64,000 bases of DNA from Vigna angularis (Eukaryota > Streptophyta > Magnoliopsida > Fabales > Fabaceae). The notes below the pieces were generated by a model. The model searched no databases. It was not told the DNA's origin and was given only the letters and a program-made list of their open reading frames with translations. How positions within the stretch are numbered: position 1 is the stretch's first letter; the number at the start of each line of letters is the position of its first letter. Where the stretch lies: NCBI RefSeq assembly GCF_016808095.1, contig NC_068979.1, forward strand, positions 29,593,960 through 29,657,959, given 5' to 3'. Shown one piece after another: positions 1 through 10,139 of this stretch. The translations under genes were made by a program, and so were the position numbers.

Positions 1-560
1 TAAACATAAGAGTTTCCAGACATTAATTTAACAGCTTTGAGATTTAGGTATTACGGGAGCAAAGGTAAGGGAAATTTTTTTGTTTCCATTTTTCTGTTCT
101 GATGTTTTTCTCCTTTGCAGTGTATCACTTCTCAGTCTAAAGAAAAGAAAAATGAGACAGTTTCTCTATCAGAAAATCTGCATGGATTATTTTTAAATTT
201 CATCAAATGAGCCAGCACCTAGATGAAATTTATTTTGCAGTTGTGACTTGTTCTCAAGATTTTGATCTGTGATTCCACTTTCAGTAAAAGGAAATGGAGC
301 TCACATTTGTCAAGTTCTTATATTTTTTGCTTTTTGAATATTATCTTATGGAAGGAGATTCTCACAAAGTCTTTATGCTTTTTCTGCAAAGTTGATTTCT
401 GATTTACTTTCTGAAACAGGTTGCATGTTTTCTTATATGTGAAAGAGTTTCTCAGCCATGCTTTCTTTGTTTGTATGACTTGCATTAACACCAGAGTTTT
501 GTATGTTCTCAGCTTTTACTTTGTCATAACAAATAATGTGCTTCATCATCAATGCAGATG
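1..560. other. 5' flank / probable 5' UTR region of the zinc-finger gene
   Basis: No coding region is visible here. The stretch is T-rich and contains pyrimidine tracts ending in AG near 120 and 557 that look like splice acceptors, so a 5' UTR intron ending just before the zinc-finger gene is possible. A very short upstream reading frame (ATG at 552, five codons) would lie in the leader if position 557 is not a splice site. Confidence 0.4.
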
Positions 561-633
561 GTAGGCTGACTGAAGCAAAAGTCTGTTCTATTCATTCCAA
601 TTGCTTACTGTGAAAGAAGTTAGCTCATAGCAG

Positions 634-1386
634 ATGATGATGATGATGATGACACCAAACTTGAACCTGGAACCTGAAGAAGATTTCAAAATCTGCAGCC
701 AAGTTGGATCAAATGAATTTCTGCAAGAAACACCACAAGATTTTATGGACAACAGCAGCTCCTCCTGTCTTACAAAGACTGATCCTGATTCAGGTTCTCT
801 GTCCCTTGACTTGACCCTCAAATTCAATCACAGTGATGAAGAGTTCAAAGGTGAAAGTCACACCAACTTTGAAGTAGGAGGTGAAACTCATCCCTCAGCA
901 CTAGCAATTCCCAGAGTTTTCTCTTGTAACTATTGCCGGAGGAAATTCTTCAGCTCGCAGGCATTAGGTGGCCATCAGAATGCTCACAAAAGGGAGAGGA
1001 CAATGGCAAAGCGTGCATTGAGAATGGGGATTCTCACTGAAAGGTACACAAGCTTAGCATCTCTGCCTCTGCATGGTTCTTCTTTTCGGTCACTTGGCCT
1101 TGAAGCTCATGCTGCAATCCACCAAGAACAAGTGCAGTCACTGAGGGTTCCTGAAATAGGACCTGCTGCAAAATTCGAAAAAGACTATTTTCGGACACCG
1201 ATCTTCGTGGAAGATGATGATGCTGGTCTGTTTTGGCCTGGCAGCTTCAGAAAGAGAGAAGGAAGGGGTGGTTTTGGTGTTAATCTGAGCCATGATGCAC
1301 ATGCTTTCAATTCAAGTACTAGGTTTGTAGAAACTGCACCTCCGGCACAAACATCTGCAACTCCTGATCTCACTCTGAGGCTCTGA
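634..1386 (+). CDS. C2H2 zinc-finger transcriptional repressor with EAR motifs (ZFP1/ZFP4/ZFP7-like)
   Basis: Single-exon gene of 250 aa, probably a nuclear DNA-binding repressor. One C2H2 finger spans about residues 96-118, with C98, C101, H114 and H118 and the plant-specific QALGGH signature in its helix (QALGGHQNAH). Two EAR-type repression motifs are visible: SLSLDLTL near residues 55-62 and DLTLRL at the very C-terminus. One central finger with a terminal DLTLRL is the layout of the Arabidopsis ZFP1/3/4/5/6/7/8 group, which includes hormone- and trichome-related regulators. The target genes cannot be told from sequence. The start is a run of six ATG codons; any of them gives the same frame, and the first is used here. 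A basic stretch (KRERTMAKRALR) follows the finger and may help nuclear entry. The family is clear; the exact orthologue is not. Confidence 0.93.
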   Translation: MMMMMMTPNLNLEPEEDFKICSQVGSNEFLQETPQDFMDNSSSSCLTKTDPDSGSLSLDLTLKFNHSDEEFKGESHTNFEVGGETHPSALAIPRVFSCNYCRRKFFSSQALGGHQNAHKRERTMAKRALRMGILTERYTSLASLPLHGSSFRSLGLEAHAAIHQEQVQSLRVPEIGPAAKFEKDYFRTPIFVEDDDAGLFWPGSFRKREGRGGFGVNLSHDAHAFNSSTRFVETAPPAQTSATPDLTLRL

Positions 1387-2895
1387 GATTTTTCATCCTC
1401 ATTGAATCCAAACACGTAACATGTGTGTACAAGCCTCCTCATGATGTTCTCACTGTAAAGCTTTTTAAGCTTTTTCATGTTTAGTTCCATTCTCTTCAGA
1501 CTAGAGAATTTATGGTAATTGTACTACTGTACAGTGAGACCTGCATTTCCAATGGCTTATTTTAGCTTATTTCAATTTCCATTATCAAGCTTTTTCTTTG
1601 CACTGTTGTTGATGTTGTTGTAGCTACTTCACCATGCTCCATGGGTTCAAATGTCAATTTGTGTTTGTACTTCTGTTAAGAATTTAATTTTGGAAAAACA
1701 TGTCTTTCATTTATAGCTTTTTGCTTGAACCATGGTTTTGTAGTTACCGTATTGTTGGCATAAAATCTATTTGATTTCAATGTTTATTTGGTAGAAAGAA
1801 AGGAAAATGATATTTTTACACACCTAAATATTTTATATTGATTTCACATTATTTTTATTTATTTTTTATTTTTTTTAAAACTACAAAATTTTACACTTTT
1901 ATAACCCTTTTATCTTTATATTAGATGTGAAATGAATGTAAAAATATTTCAATATATCATTATCTATAAAAAAAAATGCGTCATCGGATTTACTCAAAAA
2001 CTATGATAATTTTTCAGAACATTAAAGCTTACAAACTTTTCGGTGTAAGAGAGGCAAGAATCATGAATCTCAATGCATGAAACTATCCTTTAATATATTT
2101 GATTTTTATTGAAGTTGAGTTGGATAATTCTGGATTTTAGAAAGTGCATGTCTAAATAATTTAATATTTAAGAAAATTTTGTCGTACAAAATTGTCAAAC
2201 TAATTGTAAATTGTATTATCCTTCAAGAATTTAAGTTGCATAAGGGATGAAACCTTTCAAAGAATAAAATAACAAAAAAATATAACTTTAAAGACATATT
2301 TTATAGAATCATGTCTCACAATTTGCCACATATGTAAGTACGGATGACAACTAAAATTCATTTTTCAAATGTGTAGACCAAAAGAAATATTTTTAAAAAC
2401 AAAGGCAGTCAACACTGATTATAATTTTAAAAAATAACTCAAGAAAACAAAGTCTCATAGCAGATCACATCATTTTTGTCAAATAATCATTGGTTTAAAG
2501 AACAAATTGAAAACATTATTTTATAGTAGAAAATGCATTTGATAAAAATAAAAAATGACCAAACCATCAAGTTGTCATATGTAACACACCATTTCTCTCT
2601 TCTTTTTGGCTGAAAGGATACCCACTTGGCTCTTGACCAACAAAATAATTGAGTAGGCATTTGAAACTTTTGTCATAGAAAATATTCCATGGCCCTAAAT
2701 GACATATTTATAGAAAAAAGTACAAGGTGTATCTTAAGGATAATTCTTTTTAGAAAAAAAGTGTATTATGTTAAATACTAAAAAAAAGAATTCTAGGTTT
2801 GAGTTAGTGTTAAAATATGATAAATAAAATTAAGTATTTTTAAATTTAGTTTCTATTACAAAATTTGGTTTTAGAATACTTAATCTTTTTTATTT
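1387..2895. other. 3' flank and AT-rich intergenic DNA
   Basis: The first few hundred bases are probably the 3' UTR of the zinc-finger gene. The rest is AT-rich with homopolymer runs. No gene, RNA or clear repeat boundary is seen. Confidence 0.5.
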
Positions 2896-2899
2896 TCTT

Positions 2900-4020
2900 T
2901 ATAAGTATTTGTTATTTTATTTTACAAACGGTCAATAGATTATATAATTGTTACTTTGGTTTTTTATCTCAAATTCATCAATTAACTTTTATTTTTTTTT
3001 CTTCAATCATTTTTAATTTATGAATTCTTTAATCCTAAAAAAAAGTTGAATGTGTTTTTCTCCTTAAACTATTATATATTTTTTTTGTTTTTGTTTCTTT
3101 TCCAAATTTTATTCTCTTTTCGTCTTTTTCGTTTTAGAGAGACACTTATTTAGTTATACGTGATCAACACCATTAGTTTTTTTTTTCTGATGCGGCAAAC
3201 AATGTGTCACATATTGAATCCTTTTAAGATACGTGTATTGTGACCTAGGTTGAAAAGATTACACAATGAGAAACGTTACGTCACATCCTTAGCCTGGTAA
3301 TGTCGGCAAGACAACTTAATGGCAAATATTGTGCCACGTTCCCAGCTCGGTAAGGTCGATAAGACACATGTACTATTTTCCCAAGTTCAAAAGTTTAGAG
3401 TGTTTAGTATTGTGCTACCTGAGCTATTTGACCACTGAGTTATTTAAGTTCTTAATACATCTTACCAAGTTATCTAAATTTCTCACTGAGCTATCTAAGT
3501 TCTCAATGAACCTTACCAGCCTATCTGAACTTTCCATCGACCTATCTCTGAGTTTTCCATTCACCTTATCCCATTGAACTATCTGGATGTCTTGCCAATC
3601 TGGGAACACAATACACTCGTTTTGTTGACCTTACTGGACTAGGGATGTGTCACACCATTTTTTACCGAGTTATCTTACTGATCTTGGAACATATTACACA
3701 TGTCTTAAAAAGTGGCACGTCGTTTGTTACGTTAGAAAAAAAAACTAATAACTTTAGTCGTGAATAACTAAATATAACTTTATAAGAGAAGAAGGACCTA
3801 AATAAACAAAATTTAGAAGAAAATTAAAAACAAAAAAATACATGATAATTTAAGAATAAAAATATATTTAATTAAAAAAAATATCAACCATAAATTGAAA
3901 AAAAAAATGAACAAGTTAATGGATGAGCTAAAAATAAAAATAAAAAGACACAATCACATAATCTCATTTATAGAAAAATCAAACGATAAAATATTTAAAA
4001 CAAAAAATAAAAAATATTTT
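2900..4020. mobile_element. Non-autonomous long-TIR DNA transposon with internal degenerate repeats
   Basis: The left arm (about 2900-3200) and the right arm (about 3700-4020) are diverged inverted repeats. For example, the GGCAAACAATGTG-like motif near 3194 on the left is mirrored by the GGCACGTCGTTTGTTACG segment near 3713. The centre (about 3420-3590) carries roughly 50-bp imperfect tandem units built on GAGCTATCTAAGTTCTCA. The short open frames here are just leucine/serine-rich products of that repeat. No transposase is present. A second, partial copy in opposite orientation lies at 13900-14268, which supports a dispersed element family. The ends are uncertain by tens of bases and no target duplication was identified. 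The long arms would fit a MULE or a foldback element. Confidence 0.6.
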
Positions 4021-4029
4021 AGACATGTG

Positions 4030-4879
4030 ATATAATAAAATAAATAAATAAAAACTTAACTAAATATATTCAAATTTTTAAATATTTAAGGCTTCTACAA
4101 TCTTCAGGAAAATATATCTAAAACTTTTGTTTGATAGAGATAAAATTGTCTTCAAAATCACGAACACTATGACTAAAGAAAGATATTGTACGAAAAAAAA
4201 ACAGTGTTGGAAAAGCATTTCCTTTATTTGTGCATGTAGATATGGGTACATAAGGAGCACCACGAAACATAATGGCAGCATCACATGCTGTTGACATCCA
4301 AACAATAGTGAAATTATATTTGGTTTATGCCGACATCATCTTTCCATTCATTCATTCAACAAACAAAACTGTTTTCTTCAATCAAATTACCTAAAATATT
4401 ATTATTGTAAAACATTTTCATTAAAATACGTTGATATACAAAATTCGAGATTTAAAATTATCTACAAAACTAAAAAATTATTATTTAAGTTTTTGAAAAA
4501 TTTAAATTAAAATAAAAGAAGTTATTAAAATGTTTGTCATTAAAGTTTTGTATTAAAATTAAAATTAGATGAAAGTGTTAAAATTTATATTGCTAGAACC
4601 ACATAAAAGAGTATCGTATACTATATATAACTCATATTGGAGAAAATTTGATAAGATTCTCATTCACCATACAAACCTTTCTGAAACTTTGAATGGTTAT
4701 AATTCTTTTGAGAAATTTAAAGTAAATAATGTGACTAAATAAACCCATTTAAATTTTAGGTTCCATGTTAACTTTTTTGCATTGATATAAAGTTTTCTTA
4801 CAAATTTCAAGGTATATTTCTATAAAATAAATATGATAGGTTGAAATAATTAGATACACTCTATTCGATTTTTGCAATG
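4030..4879. other. AT-rich intergenic DNA
   Basis: No coding potential, RNA gene or bounded repeat was found. The stretch lies between the TIR element and the target duplication of the solo LTR. Confidence 0.5.
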
Positions 4880-4884
4880 TACAA

Positions 4885-7344
4885 TGTCACGCCTCATTAA
4901 ATGCACTGCTGAGTCACCTGGTTACTCTCATAAATGCATCCACGTCACACGCTCAGTGCCATTAAAACGCACTCACATACTCTGACGCACAATGGACAAG
5001 TGTCAAAATGGAAGGTTCGGATATCAGTAAGTGGAAAACAGGTGTCAACTGGAGAGGAAACGTTCGTTCTCGACTGTGGAGCAAAACTGGATTTTCAGAA
5101 AAACACTCCACTCTCCTCTGCATGCACTTTCTTTCCAAGAAAAATCTGATCTTCCATCTTCCTCCTTCTTCTCTCTAGAAAACCCCCCCTTCTCTCTTCT
5201 GTAACTTACCATTCTCTACTCCGATCCCATTTCAGAAACCGTAGATGTACTCCCGACGCCGTAAGCTTCAGTTTGAACCGAACAGTTTCAGAGTCTGAAG
5301 TTGGTAAGTTCCCATCTCTAATCGTTCGTTCATGGGTTACATGCAAAACCAAATTTTGGTTGCATGCAGTAGTACAATCTAAATCCTTCTGTATTTTTAT
5401 GGTTAGACTTAGTTGGAGGAATTAAGAAAATCGTTGAGGGTAGAAAGCTGTAGTTGGGCGAGTCAAAATTCTTAGACGTTCACCACTGATCCAGGTAAGG
5501 GAAGCTTATTTAATTTAATTGATACTTGTATGTTGTATGAACGTCCGTTATTGACTGAATGTATGAAGTATATGCTGATTGGGTATGTATGATGATGGTT
5601 GATATGTATGAATGTGAATATGGATAATTATTGTGGAGTATGAATTGTAATACGAATCCTATAAAGTATATGAATTGATAATTGATATGAAATTATAAGA
5701 TATGAACTGTGTGATAAATGTTGAGTTAGAATAGATGAAAAATCTGAATATGACATTTCTTACCATGATAATGTACGCTCGTCATCGAACGGTCTTATAC
5801 CGTTCGGTTTCCTAGTAAACGGTTTAAAATGGAATTCTTTCATTCGGAAAGAACTCTGGTCGAGAACGAGCGTCCTCCTGTGAAATGCTATGTCTGAGCG
5901 TTCGGCTCAGCCTAGCGGTAGCCGAGTCTCTGAAATGAAATAATAATATTTATACCCTTATACTTTAAAATTAGTAACGCTCGGTCTTATACCTAGCGTT
6001 CGTCATAAGCAGCGCTCGGTCGTATACCTAGCGTTCGTCCTAATGAGCTCTCGGTCTTATACCTTGCGTTCGTTGTAAGTAGCGCTCGGTCGTATACCTA
6101 GCGTTCGTCCTAAGTAGTGCTCTGTCTTATACCAAGCGCTCGTATTATTTTATAATCAACCTGGATAAAATAGCGTTCGTTCAACTGTAACAAGATTTCC
6201 CATTTTCCCACGTTCGGTCATTTACTGGCATCGGACTTCCGTATGCGAATTACTACAAAGATAGTTCTAAATATTTTTGGCTCTCCTTCTTACATTGGAT
6301 CCGATCTAAGGTCTTCATAATGAAATTTTCTTTAAGTACCAATGTACATCCAAATGAGTTAGTTCATTTAACTGACCGCATAGAAAGTAACGTCCGTTAT
6401 AGATTTCTTAGTTCATTCAGTCCATTTTCTTAACGTTCGTCCTCGTTCTTCAGAGGGCTGAACGTTCGTTATTTTATGTCTATGAAAGTAAAGATGAAAA
6501 TGATAATAAAGTAAAAGATTATAAAGGGTGAACATGATATGGAATGATTATACGATTATGGATTTTGTACGAGCGTTCCAGGGAGGAACGACTCATATAT
6601 ATTGAATATTGGATTTGGTAAAGTATGACTGTGGTTATGCTAATGCTGGCAGTCCATCCTGATGTTCCGTGAGTACTCATCCTCACGTAGAGGGGGGTAG
6701 GTCATATGTGGGAACGACAGGAGGTCCTAGTCCTTAGGGGTACTTTGGATAGGGCTAACCTCGAGTGGCAGCTGTTGAGTGTATCCCAGTTACTACATCA
6801 CTCGGGTGCAAGGACGCCTGTAGCTACACAGATTCATACAGTCCGGACGGTCTGTCTAGTAATAGATTTAGTATGATATTTTATATTGAACTATGTGGTT
6901 GTGTGGATTGGAATGTTTATCTTATATGTTGATGTATGAATTAAATTGCATAAGCTTACCCTTCATTTTTCCTTGTGTTGTCTGTTGTATATGTACGTTC
7001 GTCCTGTCGTTGCAATGATCATCCGTGTGGATGTGAGCAGAAGGCGAGGCCACTTTGGAGGACATTATTGAAGAAGAAAACCTGGTTGAAGTGGAAGTTA
7101 AAGCTGAGCCTTAGAACGCTCATTCTTATTAGAGATTAGATGTTAGCTTTTAGTTTTGACGTTCGGTTATTTAATTTTGTAAAACCGTTCGTTCTGAACT
7201 TTCAATACTGCTGTATTTGTATTTTAGTTCTGTACTTTAAGCCGTTCGGCTTTTGAACCCGGTTTTAGTGTAAGACTGCATTGTTTAACTGTTTAATGTA
7301 ATTAATTCTATTATATGGTGATTACTGTATTTTGGGATGTTACA
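4885..7344 (+). mobile_element. Solo LTR of an LTR retrotransposon (2.46 kb)
   Basis: The segment starts TGTCACGCC and ends GGGATGTTACA, so it has TG...CA ends that are also imperfect inverted repeats (the end reads TGTAACATCCC in reverse). It is flanked by a perfect 5-bp direct repeat TACAA at 4880-4884 and 7345-7349, the hallmark of retroviral-type integration. No gag, pol, primer-binding site or polypurine tract lies inside, so this is one LTR left after LTR-LTR recombination. It is unusually rich in CGTTCG-type words and contains a 35-bp tandem array. The length and end sequence suit a Ty3/gypsy family, but the superfamily cannot be proved without an internal region. Confidence 0.85.
5976..6147 (+). 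repeat. 35-bp tandem repeat, about 4.9 copies, inside the solo LTR
   Basis: The unit begins AGCGCTCGGTCGTATACCTA and continues with GCGTTCGTCCTAAGT. Copies start at 5976, 6011, 6046, 6081 and 6116, the last one partial. Copies 2 and 4 are nearly identical, while 1, 3 and 5 differ at several sites. The core words also occur singly elsewhere in the LTR (for example near 5790 and 5880), so the array grew from a motif native to the LTR. Confidence 0.9.
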
Positions 7345-7657
7345 TACAAAAACTCATCATAATAATGAAATTAATATTTGGTTTACTGAGTTAGAAGACC
7401 TGTGGAAAAAAAAATTTTAATTATAAAAATAATTAATTATAAATTCAAATACCTAGAAATGGTTTTTTAAAAATGATAGTAGTTTAAAAATAGTAATATT
7501 CTATTAATTTAATATTAAATTATTTTAATATAAATAATTTTGTTTAGAATAAATTTTATTATTTTAAAACATTATTTCTCTGAAAATTATTTTTGTTAGA
7601 GTCTTCTTCCTTCTTTATGATAGACATTGAATGGTTTTAACAACTTCTTTAAATAAA

Positions 7658-8906
7658 GGTTTAATCCTTTTCGATATCCCTATTTTTGTAGGATCGTCTC
7701 AAACAGGTCCTCATATTTTAAAGTCTCTCGGTTAGGTCCTTAATTGTTAAAATTTGAATCAAATTAAACCTTGCCGTTAAATTAGGTAGACGACGTCAAA
7801 AAAATTGATTCGTGGCTTAGTGACTTGACTAAGTGTTGTTGATGTGGCACATATTGGTTATCTGAGTTGGCTTTTTTTTATTTATTCATTTAAAAAAATT
7901 AACTTTAATCAAAACGCAACGTTTTGTCTACGAAAAATGATTATAGTTAGGTTTTTTTATAATCAGAATTGACTCAATGTGGAATTTGGAGAAATTTGGG
8001 AAAGTAACTCGGATTTCAAGAAATCCCTAAATTGGAAGATTGAAATCCTGAGGGGAGCTAGACCAGAACGTCGCGCCGTCCGTCAACATGGACCTCCCAT
8101 TCCTGGGATGAAGTCGGACCAAAACGCCGCGCCCAGTGGCGACTTGAACACCGCGATGGGCCCCCCGCCCTGCAGGTAGAGGTGGATCTCCACCTCGGAG
8201 ACCTTCGTCCGCAAATGCTTCGCCTGCTCGCTCGTGCGGGGAGTGACCTCCCCTGGTGTCGCCTCCACCTCCTCGATTTCTCCCACCAGCAGAGGCGTCT
8301 TGAGGTCGCCGTCCATAATCGGTGCGGTTGCCGGCCAAGACGAGGACGCAGAGTGTGGATCTGGAGGAAGAAGATAGGGTTGTTGTTGATGTATGGTGGA
8401 ATTATATATGTTTTATTCGTTGCGGGGCTGAAGTTTTGTTGGATTGTTAGATGGTATTTTGTTGATGGAAGATTTGGGAAGAGGAATCAGAAACTTCAAA
8501 AAAGTCTTACTTATCTCAACATTGGTTTTGTTCAAGAGGAATCAGATTCAATATCACTAAATAATCTATTCACTCCTTTACATATTCTTTAAAAATTATT
8601 TTTTATTGAATAAATAAAAAATACATTTTTCGTAGACAAAATGTTGCGTTTTGATTAAAGTCAATTTTTTAAATGAATAAATAAAAAAAAAAGCCAACTC
8701 AGATAATCAATATGTGCCACGTCAACAACACTTAGTCAAGTCACTAAGCCACTAATCAATTTTTTTGACGCCGTCTACTTAACTTAACGGCAAGGTTTAA
8801 TTTGATTCAAATTTTAACAATTAAAGACCTAATCGAGAGACTTTAAAATACGAAGACCTGTTTGAGACGATCCTACATAAATAGGGATATTGAAAATGAT
8901 TAAACC
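7658..8906. mobile_element. Pack-MULE-like element (Mutator superfamily, non-autonomous)
   Basis: Terminal inverted repeats of about 282 bp (7658-7939 and 8624-8906) start GGTTTAAT and end ATTAAACC and are highly similar along their whole length. A perfect 9-bp target duplication TTAAATAAA flanks them (7649-7657 and 8907-8915). The long TIRs and 9-bp duplication are diagnostic of Mutator-like elements. There is no MURA transposase. The core (about 7940-8623) is partly a GC-rich block, about 8050-8350, quite unlike the AT-rich TIRs and surroundings, which indicates a captured host gene fragment as in Pack-MULEs. The similar arms imply a fairly young insertion. Confidence 0.92.
8083..8316 (-). 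pseudogene. Captured gene fragment inside the Pack-MULE
   Basis: A minus-strand frame of 77 codons begins with ATG at 8316 (MDGDLKTPLLVGEIEE...) and ends shortly after the GC-rich block. An overlapping minus-strand frame (8027-8338) also stays open and ends with a basic HPRNGRSML-like stretch. The original coding frame may therefore have been shifted by a small deletion during or after capture. The composition looks like the 5' exon of a plant gene: acidic N-terminus, GC-rich. The segment VEIHLYLQGGGPIAVFKSPL looks protein-like, but I cannot name the donor gene with confidence. No intron or full domain is seen. Transcription is unknown. Confidence 0.6.
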
Positions 8907-8915
8907 TTAAATAAA

Positions 8916-9745
8916 TCAACTTATTGCCTTAAAAATATATTTTTGCATGTTAACTTTGTTTAAATGATTTTTTCAATTTTTTTTAGTAGATATTAGTTAT
9001 GACTTATCTTCATCACCTCATTGCTATTCCAGTTGTAACAAATGGTGACTTTATTAGGGATGTGCTTTTAAGAGTTAAACCTAATAACTAATTATACAAA
9101 TTATTCATAGTTTAATTTATTTATCTCATATATCTTTTTTTTAACTTGTTTTTTTTATGCATTATTGCTTTGCTTAAATAAATTACGTGTAGATATATTT
9201 ATTTCTTATTGAACCTTGCTATAGATAATTGTTTATTATATTATAAGATGTTTTGTTATTATATTATATTACATACTTTTGAGTGGGTCCTAATCCTGAA
9301 CCTGAATGCAGCTTAGGATAACTAAGGTGTAGTGGTATTCTTCCCTATGTAGATCTTTAGTTACTCTCAATACTCAACTTCCTCTAGTGGATAAAATTTA
9401 TTTTCAAAAATTTTAAAATAGAAAATAAAAACTGGATGAAATAAAAGTTTTTTCTTCTTCATAAAATATAAAAAATAATAATTAATTAATTAATCAGAAA
9501 ATTAGAAAACCATGTTTAAAAAATATAAAAGAAAACAAAAAAAAAATAAACAAAAGAGGAAAATACAGAACTCAATCCATTTTTATTATTTTTATTTTCC
9601 TTTTTTACACTTTCTTTTAGAGTCCAATTCAGTTTTGCTTGCTACACCACCTATTTTATTTTAACATCTCTCCTCCATCCTGGGCTTGTGGTCCAACAGC
9701 ACATCATCACCTTCTTCTCCATTTCCCACAACAAAACCCACTCAA
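8916..9745. other. AT-rich intergenic DNA
   Basis: No gene is seen. The stretch contains A/T homopolymers and ends in a CT/CA-rich piece near 9660-9745 that adjoins the gag relic and may belong to another repeat. Confidence 0.45.
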
Positions 9746-9749
9746 GAGG

Positions 9750-10072
9750 AGCATCATCTTCACATCACTTATTCCTTTAGGAGTAATCTCAAGAGCATCT
9801 CATATCTCCTTAGCACATATGCATTGTGATATCCTAAAAAATTCATCCAAATTTAAAGTTAAAGTTTTTATATTTTTTTTGCATGGTCATACTAAGCTTT
9901 CTTCTTTTCTTCTTCAGTACAAATGTTTCAAGACTTTCTACCTACACATTGTTAGCCACATGTTTTGGAATAAATGGACCATTTACAATTGCATCTCATA
10001 TACCTTAGTCAATGGACTTAATAAAGATTCAAATTCTAACTTTCCAAAATTGATAATTGACACCAATAAACA
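9750..10072 (-). mobile_element. Decayed Ty1-copia gag fragment
   Basis: Read on the minus strand, the segment gives the N-terminal signature of copia Gag: GVNYQFWKVRI near 10062-10030, then DAIVNGPFIPKHV, then after a frameshift TEEEKKKA, and finally CAKEI*DALEITPKGISDVK near 9830-9770. Several stops fall where Trp is expected in the family (GI*D, KEI*D). The spacing of the motifs matches Gag, so this is a true relic rather than chance. It is truncated at both sides, and no LTR or pol sequence was recognised next to it. Confidence 0.75.
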
Positions 10073-10139
10073 TAAGAGGTATATGAATAAAGGCTCATTC
10101 ATCAAAAGACAACTTGTTCTAGGTCATTTTTAAAAAATA

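Noticed and set aside
3329..3577. Leucine/serine-rich 82-codon frame that looks like a repeat protein
   Set aside because: It is a translation of the degenerate tandem repeat inside a non-coding TIR element, and both strands give similar artefacts.
9639..10133. 164-codon plus-strand open frame
   Set aside because: It lacks an ATG start and lies antisense to a copia gag relic, which explains the sequence better.
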